64,000 bases of DNA, from contig NZ_AP017652.1 of assembly GCF_002355895.1 (NCBI RefSeq), positions 1,087,001-1,151,000 on the forward strand, in the 5' to 3' direction. Position 1 is the stretch's first letter, and each line of letters opens with the position of its first letter. The notes under the pieces were generated by a model, which did no database searches, was not told the origin of the DNA, and saw only the letters and a program-made list of their open reading frames with translations. Source of the stretch: Streptococcus sp. NPS 308 (lineage in GTDB: Bacteria; Bacillota; Bacilli; Lactobacillales; Streptococcaceae). The position numbers and the translations under genes are program-made. This document shows positions 14,018 through 22,122 of this stretch, in pieces.

Positions 14018-14031
14018 TTGAAAGCGTTTAA
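14018..14031 (+). promoter_or_regulatory. cre-like site upstream of the atp promoter
   Basis: TTGAAAGCGTTTAA resembles the catabolite-responsive element core TGWAARCGYTW. It lies about 14 bp upstream of the atp -35 box, a position more usual for activation than repression by CcpA. This rests on motif match only. Confidence 0.45.
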
Positions 14032-14093
14032 GATAATTAATTTCTAATTTTACTTTTTTTGGTACTATAATATAGAAAAGTTTTCCTTTTAAG

Positions 14094-14115
14094 GGGAGAA
14101 ATCCCGTATTTTTTT
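14094..14115 (+). terminator. Compact plus-strand terminator-like hairpin
   Basis: GGGA-GAAA-TCCC (a GNRA-type tetraloop) is followed by GTA and seven T residues on the plus strand. No plus-strand gene precedes it; a TATAAT lies 28 bp upstream (14066-14071). The pair could delimit a very short RNA. Confidence 0.45.
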
Positions 14116-14138
14116 AATTCTTCTGAAACAAAATGAAA

Positions 14139-14161
14139 GACCCAAGCTTAAAGCGTGGATC
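14139..14161 (-). terminator. Terminator of the U32/CHY operon
   Basis: On the minus strand GATCCACGCTT pairs with AAGCTTGGGTC, with one mismatch and one G-T pair, followed by a T-rich tract (TTTCATTTT). It lies 9 bp beyond the CHY gene stop. Confidence 0.6.
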
Positions 14162-14170
14162 TATTTTTGT

Positions 14171-14482
14171 CTATTTAAAATAAAATGAATGATGTAGTTT
14201 GCAAGCTGGATTAAATGGACATGAGCAGAATGGACAAGCTATCTGCTTTTGATATTCTTGAAATGTCATAATCCTCTTACAAGCTCCACATAAAATTGGT
14301 TTATCCTTAGAAAGTTTTAGGGGATAGGGAGAAAATACATGTTTCTCCACAGCATTGTGACACTGATAGCATGCGTAGTATTTTTTGCATTCATAACACT
14401 GGAGGGAAACAATATCCTTTTCACTATGATAATGAACACATCTGCTTTCATCATCTACCAATAAACCTTGAGCTTGTATCAT
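14171..14482 (-). CDS. CHY zinc-finger protein
   Basis: This small 103-residue protein is dominated by zinc-ligand pairs: CVHYHSEKDIVSLQCYECKKYYACYQCHNAVEKH, then CGAC, then CPFC, C and H. The C-x-H-Y spacing is the signature of CHY zinc fingers (PF05495), also found in eukaryotic Pirh2 ubiquitin ligases. Bacterial members are uncharacterised. It starts 14 bp after the U32-family gene and shares its operon, so a role linked to tRNA modification is possible but unproven. Confidence 0.85.
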   Translation of the reverse strand: MIQAQGLLVDDESRCVHYHSEKDIVSLQCYECKKYYACYQCHNAVEKHVFSPYPLKLSKDKPILCGACKRIMTFQEYQKQIACPFCSCPFNPACKLHHSFYFK

Positions 14483-14496
14483 TCCCTTTTCCTTAT

Positions 14497-15783
14497 CTAG
14501 GCACGAACTGTAACACTTGTCCCGTCTTCCTTATAGAGATTGATAAGACCTTCCTTGAGAGCACGAACCATGTCACCTGCTTGTACAGGTTGTGGAACCT
14601 TGATTGTCAAGAGTTCCATTGGATTTGGAGCACGATCGATTTTATTTCCCTTGGCATCGTGAAGATCCTCAATATAGGTTTCAAAATGTCGGAAACCTGG
14701 TCCATAAAACTCAACTTGGTCGCCTTCATTGATTACGTTCCGTTGACGAATAGTTGCTGTCTGGGTAGCATCATCATAAGAAACAACTTCCGCAACAAAC
14801 TTGTACTCAGGGATCTTACGACGTGCACCAAACAACTGTTCATTTTCTGTAGGTGTACCATAGTAGAAACCTGTTGCCAATTCACGTTGGGCAACCTTCC
14901 ACATCTCATCCACCAAGTCCTGTTTGATAGCTTCAAATTTCTCAGGGCTTTCGAGATAAGCATCTACAGCCGCCTTGTAACAGTTAGTTACAGTTGAAAC
15001 ATAGTGGATAGACTTCATACGACCTTCAATCTTGAGACTGTCTACACCATTTTCAATCATATCTGGAATATGATCAATCATAGACATGTCAACGGCTGAC
15101 ATCGAAAATTCTTCTGGGATTTCACCCTTAAGGCTCTTACGTTCTTGACCAAAAGGCATGTCATAGAGATCGTATTTCCAACGGCAAGACTGAGAACATC
15201 CCCCACGGTTAGCATCACGCATACTCATGTGGTTTGATAGCGTACAGCGACCTGAGTAGGAAATACACATGGCTCCATGGACAAAGGCCTCAATCTCAAC
15301 ATCTGTACGTTTGCGAATCTCTGCCAATTCCTCCATTGAAACTTCACGAGCCAAAACCACACGAGTTAGACCAAGTTCTTTCCAGAACTCTAGAGTTTCA
15401 TAGTTGGTTGCACTGGCTTGAGTTGAAAGATGGATTTCAAGACCTGGTGCTTCGGTTGCTGCAATCATAATCAAGGCCGGATCTGACACGATAACTGCGG
15501 CAATCCCGATGTCACGCAACTTACGGAACCATTCTCCAGCACCAGCTTCGTTTCCTTCGTGCATAACCATGTTAGCAGCCACATAGACCTTGGCACCGTA
15601 CTTTGCAGCAAACTGAACGCCTTCTTCCATCTGTTCAAAGGTAAAGTTCCCAGCACGGCTACGAAGACCATAGGCCTGTCCACCGATGAAGACTGCGTCC
15701 GCACCATATTGAACAGCTACTTTCAGCTTCTCTAAAGTCCCTGCAGGTGATAAAACCTCAGGACGTTTTAATGTTTTTGTCAT
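14497..15783 (-). CDS. U32 family protein, TrhP-like tRNA hydroxylation enzyme
   Basis: The 428-residue protein belongs to the peptidase U32 family, whose bacterial members (TrhP/YrrO, RlhA) are now known to act in 5-hydroxyuridine or hydroxycytidine formation in RNA. The N-terminal barrel starts RPEVLSPAGTLEKLKVAVQYGADAVFIGG. The family cysteines occur in GAMCISYSGRCTLSNHMSMRDANRGGCSQSCRWKY (about 170-204). The ATG at 15783 follows AGGAGA; an in-frame upstream codon does not. Only one U32 gene is here, whereas Bacillus has an adjacent pair. Confidence 0.87.
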   Translation of the reverse strand: MTKTLKRPEVLSPAGTLEKLKVAVQYGADAVFIGGQAYGLRSRAGNFTFEQMEEGVQFAAKYGAKVYVAANMVMHEGNEAGAGEWFRKLRDIGIAAVIVSDPALIMIAATEAPGLEIHLSTQASATNYETLEFWKELGLTRVVLAREVSMEELAEIRKRTDVEIEAFVHGAMCISYSGRCTLSNHMSMRDANRGGCSQSCRWKYDLYDMPFGQERKSLKGEIPEEFSMSAVDMSMIDHIPDMIENGVDSLKIEGRMKSIHYVSTVTNCYKAAVDAYLESPEKFEAIKQDLVDEMWKVAQRELATGFYYGTPTENEQLFGARRKIPEYKFVAEVVSYDDATQTATIRQRNVINEGDQVEFYGPGFRHFETYIEDLHDAKGNKIDRAPNPMELLTIKVPQPVQAGDMVRALKEGLINLYKEDGTSVTVRA

Positions 15784-15828
15784 TTTTTCTCCTATTTGCA
15801 ATATAAAAGTTTGACGTTTTTCCTTCTC

Positions 15829-15857
15829 ATTTTATAGTAAATAATAGATAAAATCAA
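15829..15857 (-). promoter_or_regulatory. Promoter of the U32/CHY operon
   Basis: TTGATT (15852-15857), 17-bp spacer, TAAAAT (15829-15834) on the minus strand, about 45 bp before the U32 gene start. Confidence 0.65.
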
Positions 15858-15903
15858 GCCTAGGCAAATTGTTTTGACAATTCTAATCTTCTTAGAAACT
15901 AAA

Positions 15904-15925
15904 AACTAGTCTTTTAAGACTAGTT
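15904..15925 (-). terminator. Terminator of the GntR gene
   Basis: AACTAGTC and GACTAGTT form an 8-bp stem with a 6-nt A/T loop and a minus-strand T-run. It overlaps the stop codon of the GntR regulator. Confidence 0.8.
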
Positions 15926-16618
15926 GTTTTCAAGATAAAATTCAAAACGTTCACCCACATACTGACTCTTAACATATTCAAAAGCCGTCCCATCATCGAG
16001 ATAGGAAACCTGAGTCAAGGCTAAAATGGCATGCCCCTTTTCGACTTCTAGATAGTGAGCAATCTTTTCCTTAGCCAATCTCGCATAAATGGTCTGTTGG
16101 GATTTGCCAATTCGGTAACCATGTTGCTGCAAGGTTTGGAAGAAATGACTGGTTACTTCTTCTTTTTTAAAATTCTTAATAAACTTTTCGGGAATAGAAG
16201 CAACTTCATAGACCAGTGGAACTTGATCGGCGTAACGCACCCGTTCCATACGGATGATATTTTCAGTTGGTGAAATACCTAGCTTTGCCACTTCCTGCTC
16301 ATTGGGAATGGTTCTCCTATAGGAAATCAGCTGACTAGAAGGAACTTTCCCTTGGGATTTGACAATCTCCGTAAAACTAGTGGTGCCCCGCATTTTTTCT
16401 TGGACACGAGTGCTAGAGACAAAGGTCCCACTTCCTACACGACGCTCCAAAACCCCCTCCTCAACTAAGAGAGAGATGGCTTGTCGCAAGGTCATCCGAC
16501 TGACTTGAAACTGGTCTGCAAGATCCCGTTCACTTGGCAGTCTTTCTCCTATCATCCAACGATGCTCGTCGATATCTTTTTTTATCTGATCGTGGATTTT
16601 CATATAAGCTGGTAACAT
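15920..16618 (-). CDS. nagR: GntR/HutC-family regulator, NagR-like
   Basis: The 232-residue protein has an N-terminal winged helix (LPSERDLADQFQVSRMTLRQAISLLVEEGVLERRVGSGTFV, about 27-67) and a C-terminal UTRA ligand domain. The overall sequence resembles streptococcal NagR (DasR/YvoA type), which senses amino-sugar phosphates and controls nagA/nagB. The identification is from memory of the pneumococcal gene next to guaA, so the symbol is tentative. The ATG at 16618 is preferred over a GTG three codons upstream. It is divergent from guaA, with its own promoter TTGACT-18-TACAAT. Confidence 0.8.
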   Translation of the reverse strand: MLPAYMKIHDQIKKDIDEHRWMIGERLPSERDLADQFQVSRMTLRQAISLLVEEGVLERRVGSGTFVSSTRVQEKMRGTTSFTEIVKSQGKVPSSQLISYRRTIPNEQEVAKLGISPTENIIRMERVRYADQVPLVYEVASIPEKFIKNFKKEEVTSHFFQTLQQHGYRIGKSQQTIYARLAKEKIAHYLEVEKGHAILALTQVSYLDDGTAFEYVKSQYVGERFEFYLENN

Positions 16619-16647
16619 GATTCTCACTTCTTTTCTTTATTTTCTCC

Positions 16648-16677
16648 ATTGTACCGTATTTGCTAAGAAAAAGTCAA
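16648..16677 (-). promoter_or_regulatory. Promoter of the GntR gene
   Basis: TTGACT (16672-16677), 18-bp spacer, TACAAT (16648-16653) on the minus strand. Confidence 0.65.
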
Positions 16678-16693
16678 ACTTTGCCTTGTTTAG

Positions 16694-16723
16694 TTGGTAA
16701 TTCGCCCCTATTTGTGATAGAAT
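16694..16723 (+). promoter_or_regulatory. guaA promoter
   Basis: TAGAAT (16718-16723) is preceded by TGA (extended -10), with TTGGTA 18 bp upstream. The GntR promoter lies back to back within 20 bp. Confidence 0.55.
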
Positions 16724-16758
16724 ATTGAAAAAGATATTTCTTTTGAGAAAGGAAAATG

Positions 16759-18321
16759 ATGAGCAAGATTTCAACTGATTTGCAAGATGTCGAAAAAATC
16801 ATCGTACTGGACTATGGTAGCCAATACAACCAGCTAATTTCACGCCGTATCCGTGAAATTGGTGTTTTTTCAGAGCTAAAAAGCCATAAGATTTCAGCAG
16901 CAGAGGTTCGTGCGATTAACCCGGTAGGGATCATTCTCTCAGGTGGACCAAATTCTGTTTATGAAGAGGGATCATTTGATATTGACCCAGAAATTTTTGA
17001 ACTTGGTATTCCAATTTTGGGAATCTGCTATGGTATGCAACTTCTTACCCACAAACTTGGAGGTAAGGTTGTCCCAGCAGGTGATGCTGGAAACCGCGAG
17101 TATGGTCAATCCCCACTTACTCACACTCCTTCTGCCCTCTTTGAAGGGACTCCTGAAGAACAGATAGTTTTGATGAGCCATGGCGATGCTGTTACAGAGA
17201 TTCCAGCTGATTTTGTTCGTACTGGAACTTCTGCTGACTGTCCTTATGCAGCTATTGAAAACCCAGAAAAGCACATCTATGGTATCCAATTTCACCCAGA
17301 AGTGCGCCATTCTGTATACGGAAATGATATCCTTCGCAACTTTGCACTTAATATCTGTAAGGCTAAAGGCGACTGGTCAATGGATAACTTTATCGAGATG
17401 CAGATTCAAAAAATCCGTGAAACTGTTGGAGACAAACGTGTCCTTCTCGGTCTATCTGGTGGTGTTGACTCTTCTGTCGTTGGCGTTCTTCTCCAGAAAG
17501 CAATCGGCGATCAATTGATCTGTATCTTTGTAGACCACGGTCTTCTTCGTAAAGGGGAAGCAGACCAAGTTATGGAGATGCTTGGTGGTAAGTTTGGATT
17601 GAACATCGTCAAAGCAGATGCTGCCAAACGTTTCTTGGATAAATTGGCAGATGTTTCTGATCCTGAACAAAAACGGAAGATTATCGGTAACGAGTTTGTT
17701 TATGTCTTTGATGACGAAGCAAGCAAGCTCAAAGATGTGAAATTCCTTGCTCAGGGAACGCTTTACACTGACGTGATTGAGTCTGGTACAGATACTGCTC
17801 AAACCATCAAATCACACCACAACGTTGGTGGTCTTCCAGAAGATATGCAATTTGAATTGATTGAACCATTGAACACTCTTTATAAAGACGAAGTTCGTGC
17901 CCTCGGTACAGAGCTTGGTATGCCAGACCACATCGTATGGCGTCAACCATTCCCAGGGCCAGGACTTGCGATCCGTGTCATGGGTGAAATCACTGAAGAA
18001 AAACTAGAAACTGTTCGTGAGTCTGATGCAATCCTTCGTGAAGAAATTGCCAAAGCGGGACTTGACCGCGATATCTGGCAATATTTCACTGTCAACACAG
18101 GCGTTCGTTCAGTAGGTGTTATGGGTGATGGTCGTACTTATGATTACACAATCGCCATTCGTGCAATCACTTCTATCGATGGTATGACAGCTGATTTTGC
18201 TAAAATTCCATGGGAAATCCTTCAAAAAATCTCTGTTCGTATCGTAAACGAAGTTGACCACGTCAACCGTATCGTCTACGATATTACAAGTAAACCACCT
18301 GCAACCGTTGAGTGGGAATAG
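16759..18321 (+). CDS. guaA: GMP synthase (glutamine-hydrolysing)
   Basis: This enzyme converts XMP to GMP using glutamine and ATP, the last step of guanine nucleotide synthesis. The 520-residue protein has an N-terminal class I glutamine amidotransferase domain with catalytic Cys in GICYGMQ and the His/Glu of HPEV. The ATP-pyrophosphatase domain follows with the P-loop [10 protein letters not shown]. The C-terminal dimerisation domain ends at KPPATVEWE. Two adjacent ATGs are possible (16756 and 16759); the second has better spacing from AGAAAGGA. A strong terminator follows. Confidence 0.97.
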   Translation: MSKISTDLQDVEKIIVLDYGSQYNQLISRRIREIGVFSELKSHKISAAEVRAINPVGIILSGGPNSVYEEGSFDIDPEIFELGIPILGICYGMQLLTHKLGGKVVPAGDAGNREYGQSPLTHTPSALFEGTPEEQIVLMSHGDAVTEIPADFVRTGTSADCPYAAIENPEKHIYGIQFHPEVRHSVYGNDILRNFALNICKAKGDWSMDNFIEMQIQKIRETVGDKRVLLGLSGGVDSSVVGVLLQKAIGDQLICIFVDHGLLRKGEADQVMEMLGGKFGLNIVKADAAKRFLDKLADVSDPEQKRKIIGNEFVYVFDDEASKLKDVKFLAQGTLYTDVIESGTDTAQTIKSHHNVGGLPEDMQFELIEPLNTLYKDEVRALGTELGMPDHIVWRQPFPGPGLAIRVMGEITEEKLETVRESDAILREEIAKAGLDRDIWQYFTVNTGVRSVGVMGDGRTYDYTIAIRAITSIDGMTADFAKIPWEILQKISVRIVNEVDHVNRIVYDITSKPPATVEWE

Positions 18322-18336
18322 AGTTAATGAGTTAAA

Positions 18337-18371
18337 AAGTCCTAGAAATATTGATTTCTAGGACTTTTTTT
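18337..18371 (+). terminator. guaA terminator
   Basis: AAGTCCTAGAAAT and ATTTCTAGGACTT form a 13-bp perfect stem with an ATTG loop and seven T residues. Confidence 0.92.
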
Positions 18372-18446
18372 CAATTTTGAAATTCGATGGTTTCAAGGTT
18401 GTAGAAATCCCTCCCCCCTACTTCTCTTTTTAAATCCTTAAAATCA

Positions 18447-18455
18447 TGCTATAAT
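18447..18455 (+). promoter_or_regulatory. Distal promoter P1 of the Bce-like operon
   Basis: TGCTATAAT, a consensus extended -10, lies about 135 bp before the first gene. A transcript from here would carry the hairpin CTGACT-ATAGA-AGTCAG (18479-18495) in its leader. Confidence 0.55.
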
Positions 18456-18507
18456 ATAATAAGTATAAGTCCAATAAACTGACTATAGAAGTCAGCGATA
18501 AAGATTT

Positions 18508-18553
18508 CTTACATCATCCGTAAGTGTTATTCTACTCTGATTCATACTATAAT
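18508..18553 (+). promoter_or_regulatory. BceR-type operator and proximal promoter P2
   Basis: An inverted repeat CTTAC-N7-GTAAG (18508-18524) directly abuts a non-consensus -35 (TGTTAT, 18525-18530), followed after 17 bp by TATAAT (18548-18553). Bacillus BceR boxes read TNACA-N4-TGTAA; this site reads TTACA-N5-CGTAA, so it is similar but not identical. The placement suits a response-regulator activator site. This is inference from sequence. Confidence 0.5.
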
Positions 18554-18582
18554 GAAAGTAACAAAAGATGGAGGTGTTTCAC

Positions 18583-19356
18583 ATGGAAACCATTTTACGA
18601 GTAGAATCATTAAAAAAGCATTATGGGAAAGAGCCCAATATCACAAAAGCCTTGGACGGCATATCTTTTAAAGTTATAAAAGGCGAATTCCTAGGGATTA
18701 TGGGGAGTAGCGGTTCTGGGAAAACAACCCTTCTTAACTGTCTCGCTACTATCATCAAGCCAACTGACGGTTCCATTCAAATGCAAGAAAAGGATTTAGG
18801 TCAGTTAAAAGGGAGTCAGTTAGCTGATTATCGTGGCAGGGAAATTGGCTACCTCTTCCAGAATTTTGAGCTCTTGGACAATCTTACAGCCAAAGAAAAT
18901 ATTTTACTCCCCTTGTCTTTGCACAAGGTCGATGCCAACGAAAGCAAGGTTCGGTTAGAATTGCTTTCCCAATATCTGGATATTTCTGAACTTCTGGATA
19001 AGTTCCCATCTCAATTATCAGGTGGTCAACGGCAAAGGGTAGCTGCTGCTCGTGCCTTGATTTTAGACCCTAAGATTGTATTTGCGGATGAGCCCACAGG
19101 GGCTTTGGATTCAAAAAACGCAACCATTTTGATGCAAAAATTATCCGAAATGAATCAAGTGGAAGAAACCACCATTCTCATGGTTACCCACGATTCAGTT
19201 GCAGCCAGCTTTTGCAACCGCATCTTGTTTATCCAAGACGGAAAACTATTCCATGAAATCCGTCGTGATTATCCAAGAGAAAGTCAAGAAGACTTCTACC
19301 ACAGAATACTAAAGGTTATGGCAGCCCTAGCTGGAGGTGATGGCAATGTTTTCTAA
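18583..19356 (+). CDS. Bce/Mbr-type ABC transporter ATP-binding protein
   Basis: This is the ATPase of a peptide-antibiotic detoxification and sensing transporter. The 257-residue protein contains Walker A GSSGSGKTT, Q-loop YLFQNFELLD, signature LSGGQRQRVAAARAL, Walker B KIVFADEPTGALDS and switch His in VTHDS. The ATG at 18583 lies 6 nt after GGAGGTG; an earlier ATG at 18568 overlaps that site. It overlaps the permease gene by 11 bp. Gene order (ATPase, permease, regulator, kinase) equals mbrABCD of S. mutans, which responds to bacitracin; the actual inducer here is unknown. Confidence 0.9.
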   Translation: METILRVESLKKHYGKEPNITKALDGISFKVIKGEFLGIMGSSGSGKTTLLNCLATIIKPTDGSIQMQEKDLGQLKGSQLADYRGREIGYLFQNFELLDNLTAKENILLPLSLHKVDANESKVRLELLSQYLDISELLDKFPSQLSGGQRQRVAAARALILDPKIVFADEPTGALDSKNATILMQKLSEMNQVEETTILMVTHDSVAASFCNRILFIQDGKLFHEIRRDYPRESQEDFYHRILKVMAALAGGDGNVF

Positions 19357-21400
19357 ATTAGTCTCAAGAAATAGCAAGAGAGATCGAAAGAATAACAGCT
19401 TGTATTTTAGTTCTATGGTTCTTTCCATCATCTCCTTTTACATCATCCTTTCTTTGTCTCATCAAGATGTGATGATCTTTCTCAAACAAATAGAAAGTGA
19501 TGCTGTAAATAAACTCTTTAGCATGATTCCCATTCTTTATGTAGCAACGCTCTTTATCCTCTTTTTTCTAGTCTACTTCGCAAGCAGTATGCAGATGGAA
19601 AGGAGAAAACATGAATTTGGGGTTTATCTCACACTAGGCATGCGGAGAGGTAAACTGTTCTTACTGCTCCTACTCGAGGATTTGAGAAACAGTGTCCTTG
19701 CCCTTGGAATAGGCCTTCCTATTGCCATCTTAATTTCGGAACTAATTAGTCTAATAACAGTCAAAATTGTTGGGTTGGGGATTATTGAACATCAATTTTC
19801 TCTATCTACTACAGCTCTACTCTATACAGTCATCGGCTTCCTAGCTGTTAAATTAGTCGTCTTTGTTCTTTTAAGTGCAAAAACAGCCAATAAGGAAATC
19901 GGAGATCTTCTTGCCTTTTCTCCTTCTGGTATGAAGAAACTACTTCCCAAGGGGGTATACCTTCTTGCTTCCGTCCTCGGAATCTTGCTTCTCGGAACAG
20001 CCTATTACTTGGGGATGAGTGGACGTGCTTGGGAAAGTGTCATAACCATGGGCATCACTGTTTTCCTGGGAACTCTAGGAACTATCCTACTCTTCTTTGG
20101 TATGCGTTTATTTATAGACATTCTAGTCAATCTTGGTAGCCATCGAAAACTCCATACCTATAATTTTAGACAGATTCAGGAATTAGTTATCCAGCGCTCA
20201 ACTATACTGGCCATCTGCTCCCTCTTAATCTTCTCTGCCTTGTGCCTCTTTGGAGCAGGTGTTGCCATTGCAAGCGGCAATTCTGGTAATCAGGCTCATG
20301 TCTTAGATTATACATTTAGAGATAGCAAGCAGGAATCAGATGAAAATCTTGATGTGAATACAGTTAAAAAAGAGCTTGAAGCAGCAGGACTAGCATCACA
20401 GTTTTCAAAGATTCTACAAATCAAAGTCGGGAAACCAAAAGAAAACGAGTCCGTGGCCTTTGAACAGTTTATCAAGGTATTAAAAGAGCAAAGAGACAGT
20501 AAAAACAAGGAAATCTTAGTCCATAATTTCCAGAAGTATAGAAGTTGCCACCTTTTGCCGCTCTCTGAATACAATGAACTTAGAAAAGCTGCCAATCTCC
20601 CTCCTTTAGAATTAACTAGTAAGGAAGCCTACTTGTATATGGGGAAAGATTTTCTCCCAGATGAGAATCTTGTCAACTCTGTCCTAAAGACAAATCCTCA
20701 AATCAAAGTCATGGGAAATGATATAAAATTGATTGGAGATGTGCAGTCTTTACCAATTGTAACGGACCGTGAAATTACCCTCTCTGTAGCACTCATTCTT
20801 CCAGATGAGACTTTTATGAGTTATACTGACAGTAAATACTCAAACTATGTCAGCGGTATCTTGGCTCCTGAGCTAGTCAAGGAAAAAGGCCTGATGAGAG
20901 CTATCTCAGATACCAATGAAAAGCTAGATCAAACCTCTCTTGGTTATGAAAGCTATATACAAAATATGGGAAGACAATTATTTTACATTATCTCTGCCAG
21001 CTATATCACTATCTATCTGGCTATCATCTTCCTTGTTGTCGCTAAGACAATCATCGGCGTCCAGTTTTTGATGGGACAAAGACAATCCTACAGACGATAC
21101 CAAACCTTGATCCATCTTGGAGCTAACTACGAAACTCTTTGTAAATCTTCAGAAAAACAAATCAACTGGTATTTCGGTCTGCCAATAGCCCTTGCACTTC
21201 TCAGTAGTAGCTTCGGAGTGAGCTCCCTCCTCACAGGAATAGTACCCGCTAGCGCAAGAATGGTTATGGGGCAAAAATTTATCACAGCCATGCTGATAGT
21301 ACTGCTCTTAGCTGGATTTGAAGTCATCTATATCAGAATTGTAAAGAAAAATAGCAATAATTACTTGTTGTCCTTAATGGAACCCAAAAGAGATGAATAA
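19346..21400 (+). CDS. Bce/Mbr-type ABC transporter permease
   Basis: This 684-residue membrane protein has the BceB layout: about ten membrane helices, FtsX-type domains and one large extracellular domain (about residues 311-541) between helices 7 and 8. In BceB that domain determines the peptide recognised. The ATG at 19346 lies 8 nt after GGAGG, which itself sits in the end of the ATPase gene; the upstream GTG and ATG codons are too close to it. In known systems the permease also acts as the true sensor by forming a complex with the histidine kinase. Confidence 0.9.
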   Translation: MFSKLVSRNSKRDRKNNSLYFSSMVLSIISFYIILSLSHQDVMIFLKQIESDAVNKLFSMIPILYVATLFILFFLVYFASSMQMERRKHEFGVYLTLGMRRGKLFLLLLLEDLRNSVLALGIGLPIAILISELISLITVKIVGLGIIEHQFSLSTTALLYTVIGFLAVKLVVFVLLSAKTANKEIGDLLAFSPSGMKKLLPKGVYLLASVLGILLLGTAYYLGMSGRAWESVITMGITVFLGTLGTILLFFGMRLFIDILVNLGSHRKLHTYNFRQIQELVIQRSTILAICSLLIFSALCLFGAGVAIASGNSGNQAHVLDYTFRDSKQESDENLDVNTVKKELEAAGLASQFSKILQIKVGKPKENESVAFEQFIKVLKEQRDSKNKEILVHNFQKYRSCHLLPLSEYNELRKAANLPPLELTSKEAYLYMGKDFLPDENLVNSVLKTNPQIKVMGNDIKLIGDVQSLPIVTDREITLSVALILPDETFMSYTDSKYSNYVSGILAPELVKEKGLMRAISDTNEKLDQTSLGYESYIQNMGRQLFYIISASYITIYLAIIFLVVAKTIIGVQFLMGQRQSYRRYQTLIHLGANYETLCKSSEKQINWYFGLPIALALLSSSFGVSSLLTGIVPASARMVMGQKFITAMLIVLLLAGFEVIYIRIVKKNSNNYLLSLMEPKRDE

Positions 21401-21432
21401 AGTAGAATAAAATAGGAGAAGGAGGAGCCGAT

Positions 21433-22122
21433 ATGAAGCATATTCTGGTTATTGAAGATGAAGCCTTGATTCGAGATGAAATTGTCATCTTGTTAGAGAA
21501 AGCGGGTTATCAAGTTGATAAGTTGACTGACTTCAAAGATACAAGCCAGCAAGTGTTGCAATACGCTACGGATCTAATCATACTGGATTTGAATTTGCCG
21601 GGAGAAACAGGTTTTCATATTTGTAAAAATCTCAAGTCCAAACGCTCTGTGCCCATATTGGTTCTCACCTCTCGTGAACAATTAAAAGATGAAATCCACG
21701 CTCTGAAATTAGGGGCAGATGAGTACCTAACAAAACCTTTCAAGAAAGAAAGATTTTTGGCACGTATAGAAAATATCTTGAAACGCTATGAAGGTAGACA
21801 AAATCTACTTGAAAAAGATAATTTCCTGCTGGATAGAAATACCTATACCCTTTATATCAATGGACACTCGATTTTACTCCCCCAAAATCAAGGGAAATTG
21901 TTAGAAACCTTATTGGTTACTAATGCACCCGTCGTCACAAAAGAAGAACTAAGCATGAAACTCTGGAACACAACTGAGTTCATCGATGAAAATGCCCTAC
22001 AAGTAAACATTGCAAGGCTCAAAAAGGTGATGAAACAGGCTGGCATTGCCCTTCAAGTCAAGTCCGTCAGAGGCATCGGTTACAAATTGGAAGAGGAAAG
22101 GCAAGATGAAACAGAATCTTAA
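21433..22122 (+). CDS. Response regulator, OmpR/BceR family
   Basis: This 229-residue regulator has a receiver domain with acidic pair Glu8-Asp9, phosphoacceptor Asp52 (LILDLNLPGETG) and Lys101 (YLTKPF). A C-terminal winged helix follows, ending in VRGIGYKLEEE. It should bind the inverted repeat upstream of the operon once phosphorylated. It is preceded by GGAGGAG, 32 bp after the permease, and overlaps the kinase gene by 17 bp. Confidence 0.92.
   Translation: MKHILVIEDEALIRDEIVILLEKAGYQVDKLTDFKDTSQQVLQYATDLIILDLNLPGETGFHICKNLKSKRSVPILVLTSREQLKDEIHALKLGADEYLTKPFKKERFLARIENILKRYEGRQNLLEKDNFLLDRNTYTLYINGHSILLPQNQGKLLETLLVTNAPVVTKEELSMKLWNTTEFIDENALQVNIARLKKVMKQAGIALQVKSVRGIGYKLEEERQDETES

Noticed and set aside
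20308..20595. Minus-strand frame inside the Bce-type permease
   Set aside because: Lies opposite the external domain of the permease; no initiation signal and low-complexity composition.
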